In this document: piece after piece, positions 54,107 through 62,954 of the stretch
How positions within the stretch are numbered: the stretch's first letter is position 1
Layout: each line of letters begins with the position of its first letter
Origin: Saprospiraceae bacterium
GTDB taxonomy: Bacteria > Bacteroidota > Bacteroidia > Chitinophagales > Saprospiraceae
NCBI GenBank assembly: GCA_024103005.1
Contig: JAGFJA010000039.1
Span: forward strand, 62,001 to 126,000
Length of the DNA stretch: 64,000 nt
Direction of reading: 5' to 3'
Made by a program: the position numbers and the translations under genes
The notes under the pieces: generated by a model
What the model saw: the letters and a program-made list of their open reading frames with translations, nothing else
What the model was told of the DNA's origin: nothing
Database searches by the model: none

Positions 54107-55354
54107 ATGGTTGACGACGTATTTACATACCGGAGTAAGGTTAGAAAGCTTGAAGAAAAGCTCTACTATAAAGAAATTCAGGTCAATGCCCTGTCACAGA
54201 TAACCCGTGAAATCAACGAAAATGCTCCGGCTGAGACGCTATACCTTCGATTTCATAATTATTTGAGGATTCAAATGGGAGTTGACCGGATGCTTCTCCT
54301 GTTTAAGGATGATGATGGTCAATGGTGTATAAAATCAAATATCGGTTATGATACACTTCCGGATGTGGATTTTGAAAGTATATTGATGCCTTATATCCAA
54401 CCGGAATTTTTGAATAAGAAAGATAAAAGAGAATTGACGGATTTGGAATACATCATCCCTGTCCGCCATAAAGAGACGCCTATCGCTTATGTCCTCCTTG
54501 GACATTTTAATGACAAGTTGAAGGAACAGGACAATTATGATTTTGTGGCTACTTTGGCCAATATTATTGCAGTCGCTATAGAGAATAAGAGGCTTTTTAA
54601 CCGGCAATTGCAACAGGAAAAATTCAATAATGAAATTAAGCTTGCGACAGAGGTACAGCGGATGCTGATTCCTGACAAATGGCCGGAAAGTCAAAGCTTT
54701 GAAGTGTCGTCTATTTATCGGCCACTGTGGAATATCGGCGGAGATTATCTGGATTGTATCAAAATCGATGAGGAAAGAACCGCTTTTTGTATCGCAGACG
54801 TATCGGGCAAGGGCGTTGCAGCCGCTATGCTCATGGCCAATTTTCAGGCTATCCTCCACCAGGTTATTAAGTCCAAAATCAGTCTGGATAAACTGGTGTG
54901 TGAACTGAATAAGGCGGTGGTACACATCACCAATAGTGAAAAAATCATTACTTTCTTCATCGCAGTTTATAATAGCAGGACCCGGGAAATGCAGTATATC
55001 AACGCCGGTCATGTGCCACCTGTTCTGTTTATGGGCGGAAAGATGTATTTTCTGGATCAGGGTACAACCCTGCTGGGTGCAGTTGAAGAGTTGCCAATGC
55101 CCGGAATTACTAACTTGATTATCCAACCAAATTCAACCCTTGTCCTTTATACGGATGGTATTACCGATCTGGTGGATCAAAACGGCTGTTCCTTTGAGGA
55201 TGAGATTCTGTTTAGATTTGTGGAAAATAACTGCAGCTTGCATGTAAAAGCCTTTAACACAAGCCTGCTGCAAGAACTTGAAACCTTTAATTCATCAGAC
55301 AACTTTCCGGATGATATTGCCGTATTGACTTGTAAATTGTGCCCCTGCAGTTAA
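54107..55354 (+). CDS. GAF and SpoIIE/RsbU-type PP2C phosphatase
   Basis: A 415-residue cytosolic protein. A short N-terminal coiled coil leads to a GAF sensor domain (about residues 30-165, LRIQMGVDRMLLLFKDDDGQ) and a SpoIIE-like Ser/Thr phosphatase domain (about 190-410) with metal-binding segments IGGDYLDCIKIDE, FCIADVSGKGVAAAMLMANF and LYTDGITDLVDQNG. Such proteins dephosphorylate anti-anti-sigma or related factors in partner-switching stress control. No anti-sigma partner is adjacent. It is translated from the same transcript as the upstream permease. Confidence 0.88.
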   Translation: MVDDVFTYRSKVRKLEEKLYYKEIQVNALSQITREINENAPAETLYLRFHNYLRIQMGVDRMLLLFKDDDGQWCIKSNIGYDTLPDVDFESILMPYIQPEFLNKKDKRELTDLEYIIPVRHKETPIAYVLLGHFNDKLKEQDNYDFVATLANIIAVAIENKRLFNRQLQQEKFNNEIKLATEVQRMLIPDKWPESQSFEVSSIYRPLWNIGGDYLDCIKIDEERTAFCIADVSGKGVAAAMLMANFQAILHQVIKSKISLDKLVCELNKAVVHITNSEKIITFFIAVYNSRTREMQYINAGHVPPVLFMGGKMYFLDQGTTLLGAVEELPMPGITNLIIQPNSTLVLYTDGITDLVDQNGCSFEDEILFRFVENNCSLHVKAFNTSLLQELETFNSSDNFPDDIAVLTCKLCPCS

Positions 55355-55422
55355 TTATTCATATATAGGCTCGGCTGTCCATTTCCCTGTAAAAAAAATT
55401 TATTTCAACTCCTGAAACCTGC

Positions 55423-55430
55423 TAACTTTG
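55423..55430 (+). promoter_or_regulatory. -7 promoter box (TAACTTTG) for the flippase gene
   Basis: Exact TAnnTTTG. The expected start, about 55436, falls on the first in-frame ATG (55435), so translation is either leaderless or begins at the Met at 55444. Confidence 0.5.
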
Positions 55431-55434
55431 CCTT

Positions 55435-56931
55435 ATGTCCAACATGAAAAAATTGGCAGGGGAGACCATTTATTATGGTATAAGCAGCATCTTCGGGCGC
55501 TTTATCAACTTTTTTCTGACGCCGATTTATACCTATTCTGTCATTATAGATAAGGCTAAGATGGGCCATTTGACCGAATTGATGGCATATACGGCTATTT
55601 TTTTAATACTTTTTACCTGCAGGATGGAAGCTGCCTATTTCCGTTTTGGAAAAGATAAGGAAACACAGGATTCCTCATATCGGAATGCTGTGTTTACAGT
55701 TGTAATGTTTTCTGTTTTTCTGGGCATTTTATTGTTTTTGCTGGCTCCGGTCATTGCTCCTGCGCTGGATTACCCGGGTGAGGGCATATATTTCAGGCTT
55801 TTGGCGATTATTATGACAATCGATGCTCTATGTGAACTGCCTCTTTCCAAACTCAGATTTGAAGGCAAGGCAAAGCAGTTTGCCAAAATCCGTATTATTA
55901 ACATTCTGGTCAATGTCAGTTTCAATATATTTTTTGTGGTGATTTGTCCTTATTTGTATAATAAGGGTTTTGCTATGGTGACATTCTGGTTTAGGCCGGA
56001 AAGCATTATTGCATATATCTTTTTGAGTCAGGTTTTCGGATCTTTTTCTGCTTTGATTTTACTTCGAAAACATTTGAAAATAAAAGGCACTATGGATTGG
56101 TCATTGTGGAAGAAGATGATGGATTATTCGTGGCCTTTAATTATAGTCAGCCTGGTTGCCATGTTTAATGAGATGTTTGGTCGTATCATTCTAAAGTGGT
56201 TTCTGACCGGTTCTATGGTACAGAATGAAGCTCAATTAGGTGTGTATGGAGCCAATTATCGGCTTGCTACCCTCATTGCATTATTTACTCAAGCATTCAG
56301 ATATGCGGCGGAGCCATTTTTTTTCAGAGAGTCCAATTCGAAGGACTCGGTGAAAACTTATGCGGACGTGACCAAGTATTATTTAATTTTTAGTATATTC
56401 GGCTTTCTTGTAGTGAGTCTTTATATCGATTTATTTAAATTTTTCATTGGCCCTAAATACTTTGAGGGACTCAAGGTAGTGCCTGTGCTTTTACTGGCAA
56501 ATGTTTTTAATGGCTTATATTTCAATGTTTCTATTTGGTACAGGCTGAAGGACCGGACACTTACCGGAGCTGCCATTGCTATTACCGGAGCTGTTCTGAC
56601 TCTATATTTCAACTGGATGTTAATACCCATATTGGGCTACATCGGTTCAGCATTTGCGACTTTGATATGTTATTTTTCGATGACGCTGATATGCTATTTT
56701 TTGGGTAAAAAGCACATGGCCGTACCTTATGCTACCGGTACGATGATGCTTTGGCTGGTTGTAGCCGTATTATTACAACTAGGGGTATGGTATTTAAGAA
56801 TCCTGGGGCTGCCGGTGTACGTCATTCTGACATGTTCGACAATTGCCATGGGACTCTGGATGTCCATCATCTGGAAACAAGAAGGTAATAAAATAAGAGC
56901 TTTGTTACAGACGGTTCGCAAAAGAAATTAA
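55435..56931 (+). CDS. Polysaccharide biosynthesis flippase (MATE/Wzx-like MOP family)
   Basis: A 498-residue integral membrane protein with about fourteen helices, beginning MKKLAGETIYYGISSIFGRF then INFFLTPIYT, a typical Wzx/oligosaccharide-flippase N-terminus. It should move a lipid-linked glycan across the inner membrane for a surface polymer. The usual length fits. A start three codons downstream (55444) is favoured by the position of the promoter box. Neighbouring genes are not glycan-related except for the distant glycosyltransferases, so the polymer is unknown. Confidence 0.85.
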   Translation: MSNMKKLAGETIYYGISSIFGRFINFFLTPIYTYSVIIDKAKMGHLTELMAYTAIFLILFTCRMEAAYFRFGKDKETQDSSYRNAVFTVVMFSVFLGILLFLLAPVIAPALDYPGEGIYFRLLAIIMTIDALCELPLSKLRFEGKAKQFAKIRIINILVNVSFNIFFVVICPYLYNKGFAMVTFWFRPESIIAYIFLSQVFGSFSALILLRKHLKIKGTMDWSLWKKMMDYSWPLIIVSLVAMFNEMFGRIILKWFLTGSMVQNEAQLGVYGANYRLATLIALFTQAFRYAAEPFFFRESNSKDSVKTYADVTKYYLIFSIFGFLVVSLYIDLFKFFIGPKYFEGLKVVPVLLLANVFNGLYFNVSIWYRLKDRTLTGAAIAITGAVLTLYFNWMLIPILGYIGSAFATLICYFSMTLICYFLGKKHMAVPYATGTMMLWLVVAVLLQLGVWYLRILGLPVYVILTCSTIAMGLWMSIIWKQEGNKIRALLQTVRKRN

Positions 56932-56944
56932 TTTGGACAATATA

Positions 56945-57994
56945 TTATTTCTCTAGACTGGCCATATCAATGACAAAGCGATATCTGACATCACCTTTCA
57001 GCATTCTGGTATAGGCTTCATTGATATAATCCATATCAATTACTTCCACCTCGCTGACGATCTGGTGAGCGGCGCAAAAGTCAAGCATCTCCTGAGTTTC
57101 GGCAATGCCGCCAATCAGCGATCCGGCTAAGGACCTTCTTTTGCCGATCAGATTAAAAGATTCAATACCCGGTCCGGTGGGCGGTCCGCCAAGGCAAACC
57201 ATGGTGCCATCGCGTTTCACCAGATGCAGATAATCATTGTAATCGTGTATGGCAGAAACCGTATCGAGGATTAAATCAAAATTATTTTTAGCCTTCTTCA
57301 TCTGATTGTGATCGGTGCTAAGGATGAAGTGATGACCACCTAACTGTTTCATATCAGCTTCTTTGGAAGGACTGCGGCTGATTAGGGTAACTTCACAACC
57401 CATTGCAACTGCCAGTTTAACTGCCATGTGTCCCAGCCCACCCAGACCAACAACACCGACCTTCATGCCTTTTCCTGCCTTCCAATGACGCAAGGGAGAG
57501 TATGTCGTAATGCCGGCGCATAAAAGGGGAGCGACTCCTTCCAGAGGCAAATTGTCGGGAATGCGCAGGACAAAGTCTTCTCTGACTGTAATCATACCGC
57601 TATATCCACCATAGGATATTCCGCTGTTGTCTCTTAATTTACTATTATAGGTGGCAGTTGAACCTTCTTCACAATATTGCTCCAGACCTTCTTTACAGCT
57701 ATCACAGTGCTGACATGAGTCAACCATACATCCTACTCCCACAAGATCTCCCGTCTGATACTTTAAAACTCCTTCTCCTACAGCCAGAACCTTTCCGACA
57801 ATTTCGTGGCCGGGTACAACAGGGTAGATAGAACCATTCCATTCATTTTTGGCAGTATGAAGGTCAGAATGGCATACACCGCAGAATAATATTTCAATCT
57901 GCACATCATATGTGCCCGGTTGCCGGCGTTCAAGTGTCCATGGAACGAGTGGAGTTGAAGGCGACATTGCAGCATAAGCCTTGGTAGAAATCAT
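56945..57994 (-). CDS. Zinc-dependent alcohol dehydrogenase, cinnamyl-alcohol-dehydrogenase group (YahK-like)
   Basis: A 349-residue medium-chain dehydrogenase. Catalytic zinc ligands lie in CGVCHSDLHTAKNEW (first Cys) and VPGHEIVG (His); the structural zinc site is CMVDSCQHCDSCKEGLEQYC; the nucleotide fold is VGVVGLGGLGHMAVKLAVAM. It reduces aldehydes to alcohols, usually with NADPH. It is transcribed alone, tail-to-tail with the flippase gene (13-bp gap), from a likely TATCTTTG promoter at 58100-58107. Confidence 0.93.
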   Translation of the reverse strand: MISTKAYAAMSPSTPLVPWTLERRQPGTYDVQIEILFCGVCHSDLHTAKNEWNGSIYPVVPGHEIVGKVLAVGEGVLKYQTGDLVGVGCMVDSCQHCDSCKEGLEQYCEEGSTATYNSKLRDNSGISYGGYSGMITVREDFVLRIPDNLPLEGVAPLLCAGITTYSPLRHWKAGKGMKVGVVGLGGLGHMAVKLAVAMGCEVTLISRSPSKEADMKQLGGHHFILSTDHNQMKKAKNNFDLILDTVSAIHDYNDYLHLVKRDGTMVCLGGPPTGPGIESFNLIGKRRSLAGSLIGGIAETQEMLDFCAAHQIVSEVEVIDMDYINEAYTRMLKGDVRYRFVIDMASLEK

Positions 57995-58099
57995 TTTATT
58001 AAAATTTAAAGATTGAAAAATTGAAATATTTCAAGGTTAATATTTAAAATTTAACTTTAAGAATATAATTCAGAGTATTGATTTTAACTATCGAATAAA

Positions 58100-58107
58100 C
58101 AAAGATA
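58100..58107 (-). promoter_or_regulatory. -7 promoter box (TATCTTTG on minus strand) for the alcohol dehydrogenase
   Basis: Exact TAnnTTTG, placing the start near 58093 with a leader of about 100 nt. It lies just after the minus-strand terminator at 58131-58169. Confidence 0.5.
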
Positions 58108-58130
58108 AGTGAGAAAAATTAAGGAGTTTT

Positions 58131-58169
58131 AAAAAAAATAAAGGACCGGGTGAGCACCCAATCCTTTAT
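58131..58169 (-). terminator. Intrinsic terminator on the minus strand without an upstream gene
   Basis: ATAAAGGA (58138-58145) pairs with TCCTTTAT (58162-58169) and GGGTG with CACCC inside, split by a 2x2 internal loop; on the minus strand it ends in eight T. Together with the hairpin at 58171-58192 it would end a minus-strand transcript arising in the gene-free region or within asnS. Confidence 0.65.
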
Positions 58170-58170
58170 C

Positions 58171-58192
58171 AAAAAAAGATCTTTGCGATCTT
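58171..58192 (-). terminator. Second minus-strand terminator hairpin
   Basis: AAGATC (58176-58181) and GATCTT (58187-58192) form a 6-bp stem with a 5-nt loop, followed by seven T on the minus strand. It immediately precedes the stronger terminator at 58131-58169 in that direction. Confidence 0.55.
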
Positions 58193-58630
58193 AACACACA
58201 CTTATGGCACATAAGATACATACAAAAAGTTGTAATATTTATTGAACTAGGACAATAAATATCAAAAAGTATGATTTTTTATCAAGTTTCGATAATAAAA
58301 TTCACAAAAAATATGATTCACTAAAATATTATTTCAAAAAAAACATAACCAAAAAAATTGTTAAGTTGTATTGGCTTTGCTCAAATTTTCTTGAATTATT
58401 TCAATTTTTATCAATATTTGAAGCACATTTAAGGCGGACATATCTAATTTCATAAATATATAGATTATAATGTTTCGATTTGGAGTGAGTGTTTTTGTGA
58501 GTCACTTTTCAAGGCATATAAGCGTAAGATGAATGTTTAACTTTTTTTTGATGAATGATTGATCCGGAGTCATTTGCCTGATTAAAAATCAATGGCAGGC
58601 AGTATAATTTTAGGATTAAAGGTTTAACTC

Positions 58631-58662
58631 TTGATTTCTATGATATAAAAACCTTACTTTTG
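58631..58662 (+). promoter_or_regulatory. Promoter of asnS (-33 TTG, -7 TACTTTTG)
   Basis: The -7 box TACTTTTG (58655-58662) matches TAnnTTTG, with TTG at 58631-58633 spaced 21 bp upstream as in Bacteroidota promoters. Start of transcription near 58669, giving a leader of about 17 nt. Confidence 0.65.
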
Positions 58663-58685
58663 CAGCCTCAAAATATTATCATATT

Positions 58686-60203
58686 ATGGTAGATTTTTAT
58701 ATTAAGTCACTGAAAGACAATGTAGATAAGAAAGTTGTACTGAAGGGATGGGCTTCCAATATTCGTTCAGGCAAGGGAATATATTTTGTTTTGATGCGTG
58801 ATGGTACGGGTTTTTGTCAGGTTGTTGTCAGCCAGGATGCTGTTTCTTCTGAAGCATTTGCTGCTATTGCTTCTCTTACCCAGGAAAGTGCTTTCTGGGT
58901 TGAAGGTACGGTAGTTAAAGATGAAAAGCAGATAGGAGGATATGAGGTTCAGGCTACTGATGCCGGTGTCATCCATATTGCTGAAGAATATCCGATCTCC
59001 AATAAAGAACACGGTGTGACCTTCCTGTCCAACAACAGGCATCTCTGGCTTAGATCCCGAAAACAATGGGCAATTATGTCCATTCGTAATGAGATTATCA
59101 TGGCAATACATGGATTTTTTCAAAAAGAAGGATTTGTGCAGATGGATGCGCCTATATTTACTGGGAACGTAGTAGAAGGTACAACTACATTATTTGAAAC
59201 AGACTTTTTCGGTCACTCTGCCTATTTGTCGCAATCAGGTCAGTTGTATGCCGAAGCCATCGCCATGGCAATGGGAAAGGTGTACACCTTTGGTCCTACC
59301 TTCAGGGCTGAAAAATCCGATACGCCGCGACACTTGTCTGAATTCTGGATGATCGAACCCGAAATGGCCTTTTATGATTTGGAAGATGATATGCAGGTCA
59401 TAGAAGCATTTATTAAATATGTCGTTCGTCAGGTGATAGAAAATTGTCCTCAGCAGCTGGAAATACTTGAAAGAGATGTGGATAGGCTAAAAAATGTGTT
59501 TCAGCCCTTCCCGAGAGTTACCCATGCTGATGCTGCAAAAATTTTGAGGGGTGAACTGGAAGTTAATGGAAAGAATGCATTGAAAGTCCAGGAGGAAGAT
59601 CTTGCGCAGGCTAAGTCCGACCTTGAAAGAGTACTCAACGAAATTGCCGAAAGAGAAGAAAAAATTAAAACCAGCTCAAAGGGCGAGCGTCGTTTCCATG
59701 AAGGTAAGATACTCCAGCTGCGTAAGGAGGCTGAAGTTTTGACTGAAAAAACCAGAAATATTCCGAAATGGATAGAGTCTGCACGCAACTTCAGCGATGA
59801 CAATGATTTCGGAAACAGCGATGAAACGGTGCTTACAAGAGTGTTCGATGCTCCGGTAATGGTATATAACTGGCCTGCCAAGATTAAGTCCTTTTATATG
59901 AAGGAGGTTGAAGGAAATCCTGACCTTGTCAAGGGAGTTGATTTGCTGGCTCCTGATGGTTATGGTGAGATCATCGGTGGGTCTGAGCGTGAAAACGACC
60001 TCAATGTACTCCTCCGTAAAATAAAAGAACACAATCTGCCAATGGAAGCATTTGAATGGTACCTGGATCTGAGGAGATTCGGGTCTATACCTCATGCGGG
60101 ATTTGGGTTAGGTCTGGAGCGTGTTGTAAGGTGGGTCTGCGGCTTGGACCATATGCGAGAAACCATACCATTTCCCAGAAGATACGGACGTTTATTTCCA
60201 TAA
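58686..60203 (+). CDS. asnS: Asparaginyl-tRNA synthetase with coiled-coil insert
   Basis: A 505-residue class IIb synthetase. The OB-fold anticodon-binding domain (about 1-110, VVLKGWASNIRSGKGIYFVL) is followed by the catalytic domain with motif 2 (FRAEKSDTPRHLSEFWMIEP near residue 203) and motif 3 (GFGLGLERVVRWVCG near residue 475); the end MRETIPFPR-YGR is AsnRS-specific. It charges tRNA-Asn. It exceeds the E. coli enzyme (466 residues) because of a charged helical insert at about residues 290-365 (EEDLAQAKSDLERVLNEIAE, LRKEAEVLTEKTRN) in the catalytic domain. Confidence 0.95.
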   Translation: MVDFYIKSLKDNVDKKVVLKGWASNIRSGKGIYFVLMRDGTGFCQVVVSQDAVSSEAFAAIASLTQESAFWVEGTVVKDEKQIGGYEVQATDAGVIHIAEEYPISNKEHGVTFLSNNRHLWLRSRKQWAIMSIRNEIIMAIHGFFQKEGFVQMDAPIFTGNVVEGTTTLFETDFFGHSAYLSQSGQLYAEAIAMAMGKVYTFGPTFRAEKSDTPRHLSEFWMIEPEMAFYDLEDDMQVIEAFIKYVVRQVIENCPQQLEILERDVDRLKNVFQPFPRVTHADAAKILRGELEVNGKNALKVQEEDLAQAKSDLERVLNEIAEREEKIKTSSKGERRFHEGKILQLRKEAEVLTEKTRNIPKWIESARNFSDDNDFGNSDETVLTRVFDAPVMVYNWPAKIKSFYMKEVEGNPDLVKGVDLLAPDGYGEIIGGSERENDLNVLLRKIKEHNLPMEAFEWYLDLRRFGSIPHAGFGLGLERVVRWVCGLDHMRETIPFPRRYGRLFP

Positions 60204-60370
60204 TCGGAATTAAGTTATTGAAGGCAAAAGGATATTTGTTGCGGGATCGAGCCGGCCTCCGGGTAATGCCTTTCTAGTCCGTTGTTTTAAATCAAGCAAT
60301 AGAGATAAAGACCCCTTTGCTCGATATTATTATAATATTTTCAATAGATTTGTCATCTAAATTGATATTT

Positions 60371-61933
60371 ATGAAAAGGCAGTTGATATCGGTGTTTGCA
60401 TCTTTGCTTAGCATGGCTCTTTCTGCTCAAAATCTGCCACCACATGCTTCGGCATTGGTGACCACAGTAGATGAAAGCAATCGGATACTTACTATTCAAT
60501 ATCGAATGGATGATAGTGAAGGAGATGCAGCAACAGTAGTTTTGCAGCAGAAAACCGGAAATGGTGCCTTCCTTAACCTAGAAGAAGCTACCGGAGATGT
60601 AGGAGAAGGAATCAATGTCGGAGGAAATAAAACCATCCAATACCAGTGGCCTTCTTCTCTTGATATACGACAGGCTCAATTCAGATTATTTGTTTATGAC
60701 CGGCATATACCTTCTATCCAATCAATGGTAGATCAAGTTTCAGAGGATTCTTTGAAGAGTTATTTGGATTCTATTGTAGGAGTAAGACATTATGTTTCCA
60801 ATCCCGGCCATCTTATTTACACAGCCGAATATGTAGATCGGTTTATGATGCAAAAAGGATTGCACATCGGTCACCAATTTTTTAAATATAATAACATCGA
60901 TTTCCCAAACTTGATAGGTCGGCATGAGGGGTTGAACAATCAGAATCTTTGTCTGATAAATGCCCACTATGATTCGGCGGAGTTTTCTCCGGGGGCAGAT
61001 GATAACGGAACCGGACTGGCCGGTGTTTTGGAAGCAATAAGGGTGATGAGTAATTATTATTTTGAAAACAACCTTCAATTTACCTCATTTGGAAATGAAG
61101 AGCTGGGGCTCATCGGTAGTATTAATTATATCTTAAACGGAATCGAATCTGATCAGAACATCCTAGGGCTTATAAATTATGAACTAATCGGATATTATTC
61201 AGATCAGCCAAATACACAGACCTTACCGGCCGGAATGGAGTTGTTATTTCCGGCTCAGACTACGCAGGTAATACAAAATCAGAATCGGGGTGATTTTATT
61301 CTAAATTGTGGAAATATCAAGTCGTCCGAACTTTATAATATGTGGAATAGTGCCTCAGCACAGTATGTTCCCGATTTAAAGGTTATCAGTTTGCCTATTC
61401 CCGGCAACGGTGAGATGGCGCCTATTTTCAGGAGGAGTGATCACGCACCTTTTTGGGATAAGGGATATCAGGCACTGATGATAACAGATGGCGCCGAGAC
61501 CCGAAATACCTATTACCATACGCCGAATGATAAGGTAGATAAGTTGAATTTCGACTTTATGACCAAGGTGGTTAAGGCCGGAATCGCGACCCTGGCTACA
61601 CTTGCCGGACCTCTTAATGCATCCGTGACCGACATTGATCTTTCCGGAATACTCAGGATAAAGGAGGTATCCGGAAAATTTTCAGTATTGATATATCCCA
61701 ATCCGGGTGTAAATTATTGCACATTTAATTATGAAGGAAAATCAGAAAATAATAATTTTCAACTGGATATAATATCATCCGATGGCTCTGTAATTCAGAG
61801 TTTGAAAATGGACAAAAACCGGGATGGTAAATATCAGTTTGATATGCGTAAAATGCCGAAGGGTTTCTATATACTCAGGATAAAAGAGGGTAAATATATT
61901 GCTTTTGGTCAGTTTGTCATTCCTGATAATTAG
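60371..61933 (+). CDS. Secreted M28-family aminopeptidase with T9SS sorting domain
   Basis: A 520-residue zinc peptidase from the Met at 60371, which opens the signal peptide MKRQLISVFASLLSMALSAQ; the 18 upstream codons are not leader-like. After an N-terminal beta domain comes the M28 core with two-zinc ligands: NAHYDS, GADDNGTG, FGNEELGLIGS, SDHAPFWDKG and YYHTPND. The last 80 residues are a T9SS type A sorting domain (FSVLIYPNPGVNYCTFNYEG; MPKGFYILRI...FGQFVIPDN). It probably acts outside the cell on peptides for amino-acid uptake. Transcribed alone after asnS. Confidence 0.9.
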   Translation: MKRQLISVFASLLSMALSAQNLPPHASALVTTVDESNRILTIQYRMDDSEGDAATVVLQQKTGNGAFLNLEEATGDVGEGINVGGNKTIQYQWPSSLDIRQAQFRLFVYDRHIPSIQSMVDQVSEDSLKSYLDSIVGVRHYVSNPGHLIYTAEYVDRFMMQKGLHIGHQFFKYNNIDFPNLIGRHEGLNNQNLCLINAHYDSAEFSPGADDNGTGLAGVLEAIRVMSNYYFENNLQFTSFGNEELGLIGSINYILNGIESDQNILGLINYELIGYYSDQPNTQTLPAGMELLFPAQTTQVIQNQNRGDFILNCGNIKSSELYNMWNSASAQYVPDLKVISLPIPGNGEMAPIFRRSDHAPFWDKGYQALMITDGAETRNTYYHTPNDKVDKLNFDFMTKVVKAGIATLATLAGPLNASVTDIDLSGILRIKEVSGKFSVLIYPNPGVNYCTFNYEGKSENNNFQLDIISSDGSVIQSLKMDKNRDGKYQFDMRKMPKGFYILRIKEGKYIAFGQFVIPDN

Positions 61934-61980
61934 TACATTTTCATATTAAGAAAAATCTACTTTAACACTAAATCTTTTTC

Positions 61981-62754
61981 ATGTTGAAAAAAGCATTTAT
62001 CTGCATCCTTTTGATTTTAACCTTATTGACTGGGTGCAATCAAGGAACTAAGAAGGATATAACCGGTACTTATGTCGGTAAGATTCAGGGAAAAAGTATC
62101 AGCATGTACCTGGACAATACTCATGATAATATAGTTAATGGAACTATTTTTGATAAAAATGCCAATTTTATAATAAATGGAAAATTGGAGGAAAATGTCT
62201 TACATGCTACTGCTGTAGATACTTTACACAAAGTGGAGCTGGATGTGGAGGGCACTTGGAGTAAGGATACCCTTGTGTTTATGATGTCCCTGATCAAACC
62301 TCAGAAATCACCTCAACCCTTCCCTGTGAAATTTTTGAAAGTCTTTGTCTCGACTAACGAAAAAGGACGACAGGAACTGGCTGATCTTAATTTATTGGAT
62401 ACGACTGCCGAAAAACCGAAGGTACAGCCAGAAGCACCTGTGCAGAAGGTGAAAAACAGCTTATCTATGATGGGCCTGTGGGAGATAATGAAACAAAAAG
62501 GGTCGATAAAAGTACCTTTACATGCGGCCAAATACCTCTTTTTTAATGCCGATAAAAGTATTTCCAAATTAGAAAAGACATTGATTCCATTAGATGGGTA
62601 TTCGTGGGCCTCCAACATGGATTCTGTCGTGATATATTATAAAGTTGATGGAAGAATAGGAGATGAGCGGTTTGGTATTGATGCTTATAAAGATAATATA
62701 TTGAATTTAAGAGGTGCAAAATCTGAATTAGTCTTAAAAAAACATGTAAAATAA
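61981..62754 (+). CDS. Lipoprotein of unknown function
   Basis: A 257-residue lipoprotein (leader MLKKAFICILLILTLLTGC, acylated Cys19). The first half (about 25-120, ITGTYVGKIQGKSISMYLDN) looks like a small beta-barrel of the lipocalin-like/DUF4923 kind; after a proline- and lysine-rich linker (about 140-155) a second domain repeats a similar pattern (MGLWEIMKQKGSIKVPLHAA). No catalytic motif recognised. It lies 47 bp after the M28 peptidase and may share its transcript. Confidence 0.75.
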   Translation: MLKKAFICILLILTLLTGCNQGTKKDITGTYVGKIQGKSISMYLDNTHDNIVNGTIFDKNANFIINGKLEENVLHATAVDTLHKVELDVEGTWSKDTLVFMMSLIKPQKSPQPFPVKFLKVFVSTNEKGRQELADLNLLDTTAEKPKVQPEAPVQKVKNSLSMMGLWEIMKQKGSIKVPLHAAKYLFFNADKSISKLEKTLIPLDGYSWASNMDSVVIYYKVDGRIGDERFGIDAYKDNILNLRGAKSELVLKKHVK

Positions 62755-62922
62755 CAAGGTCATTTATTAAGTGTAGTGGAAAGATCATCTTCAGCATGTT
62801 TACGAAGCCAGGCAGGTATTGGTGATTGATGGCGTTCAGTAGGAGTTATTGGATGTATGACATTAAAAAATGCAGATAAAGCCTTTTTTTTATGAATGAA
62901 TGGTAAAAAAGTTATAATTTTA

Positions 62923-62930
62923 TAGCTTTG
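62923..62930 (+). promoter_or_regulatory. -7 promoter box (TAGCTTTG) for efp
   Basis: Exact TAnnTTTG; transcription would start about 18 nt before the efp ATG. Confidence 0.6.
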
Positions 62931-62954
62931 CGCCCTAAACCAAAAAATTAATTT

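Larger units (their letters stand above)
57995..58685. other. Divergent spacer with hairpin cluster and promoters
   Basis: A 691-bp A+T-rich region between the alcohol dehydrogenase and asnS starts. It contains: the -7 box of the dehydrogenase (58100-58107), two minus-strand terminators (58131-58169 and 58171-58192), a small inverted repeat CTTATG-GCA-CATAAG (58201-58215), and the asnS promoter (58631-58662). The remaining 58220-58620 shows no gene. Confidence 0.5.

Noticed and set aside
58129-58212. 27-codon frame on the minus strand (MCHKCVLRSQRS...)
   Set aside because: It consists of the two terminator hairpins read as codons; no start signal and no likely function.
58686-60203. Aspartyl-tRNA synthetase
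   Set aside because: The C-terminal MRETIPFPR and short length without the bacterial AspRS GAD insertion domain fit AsnRS.
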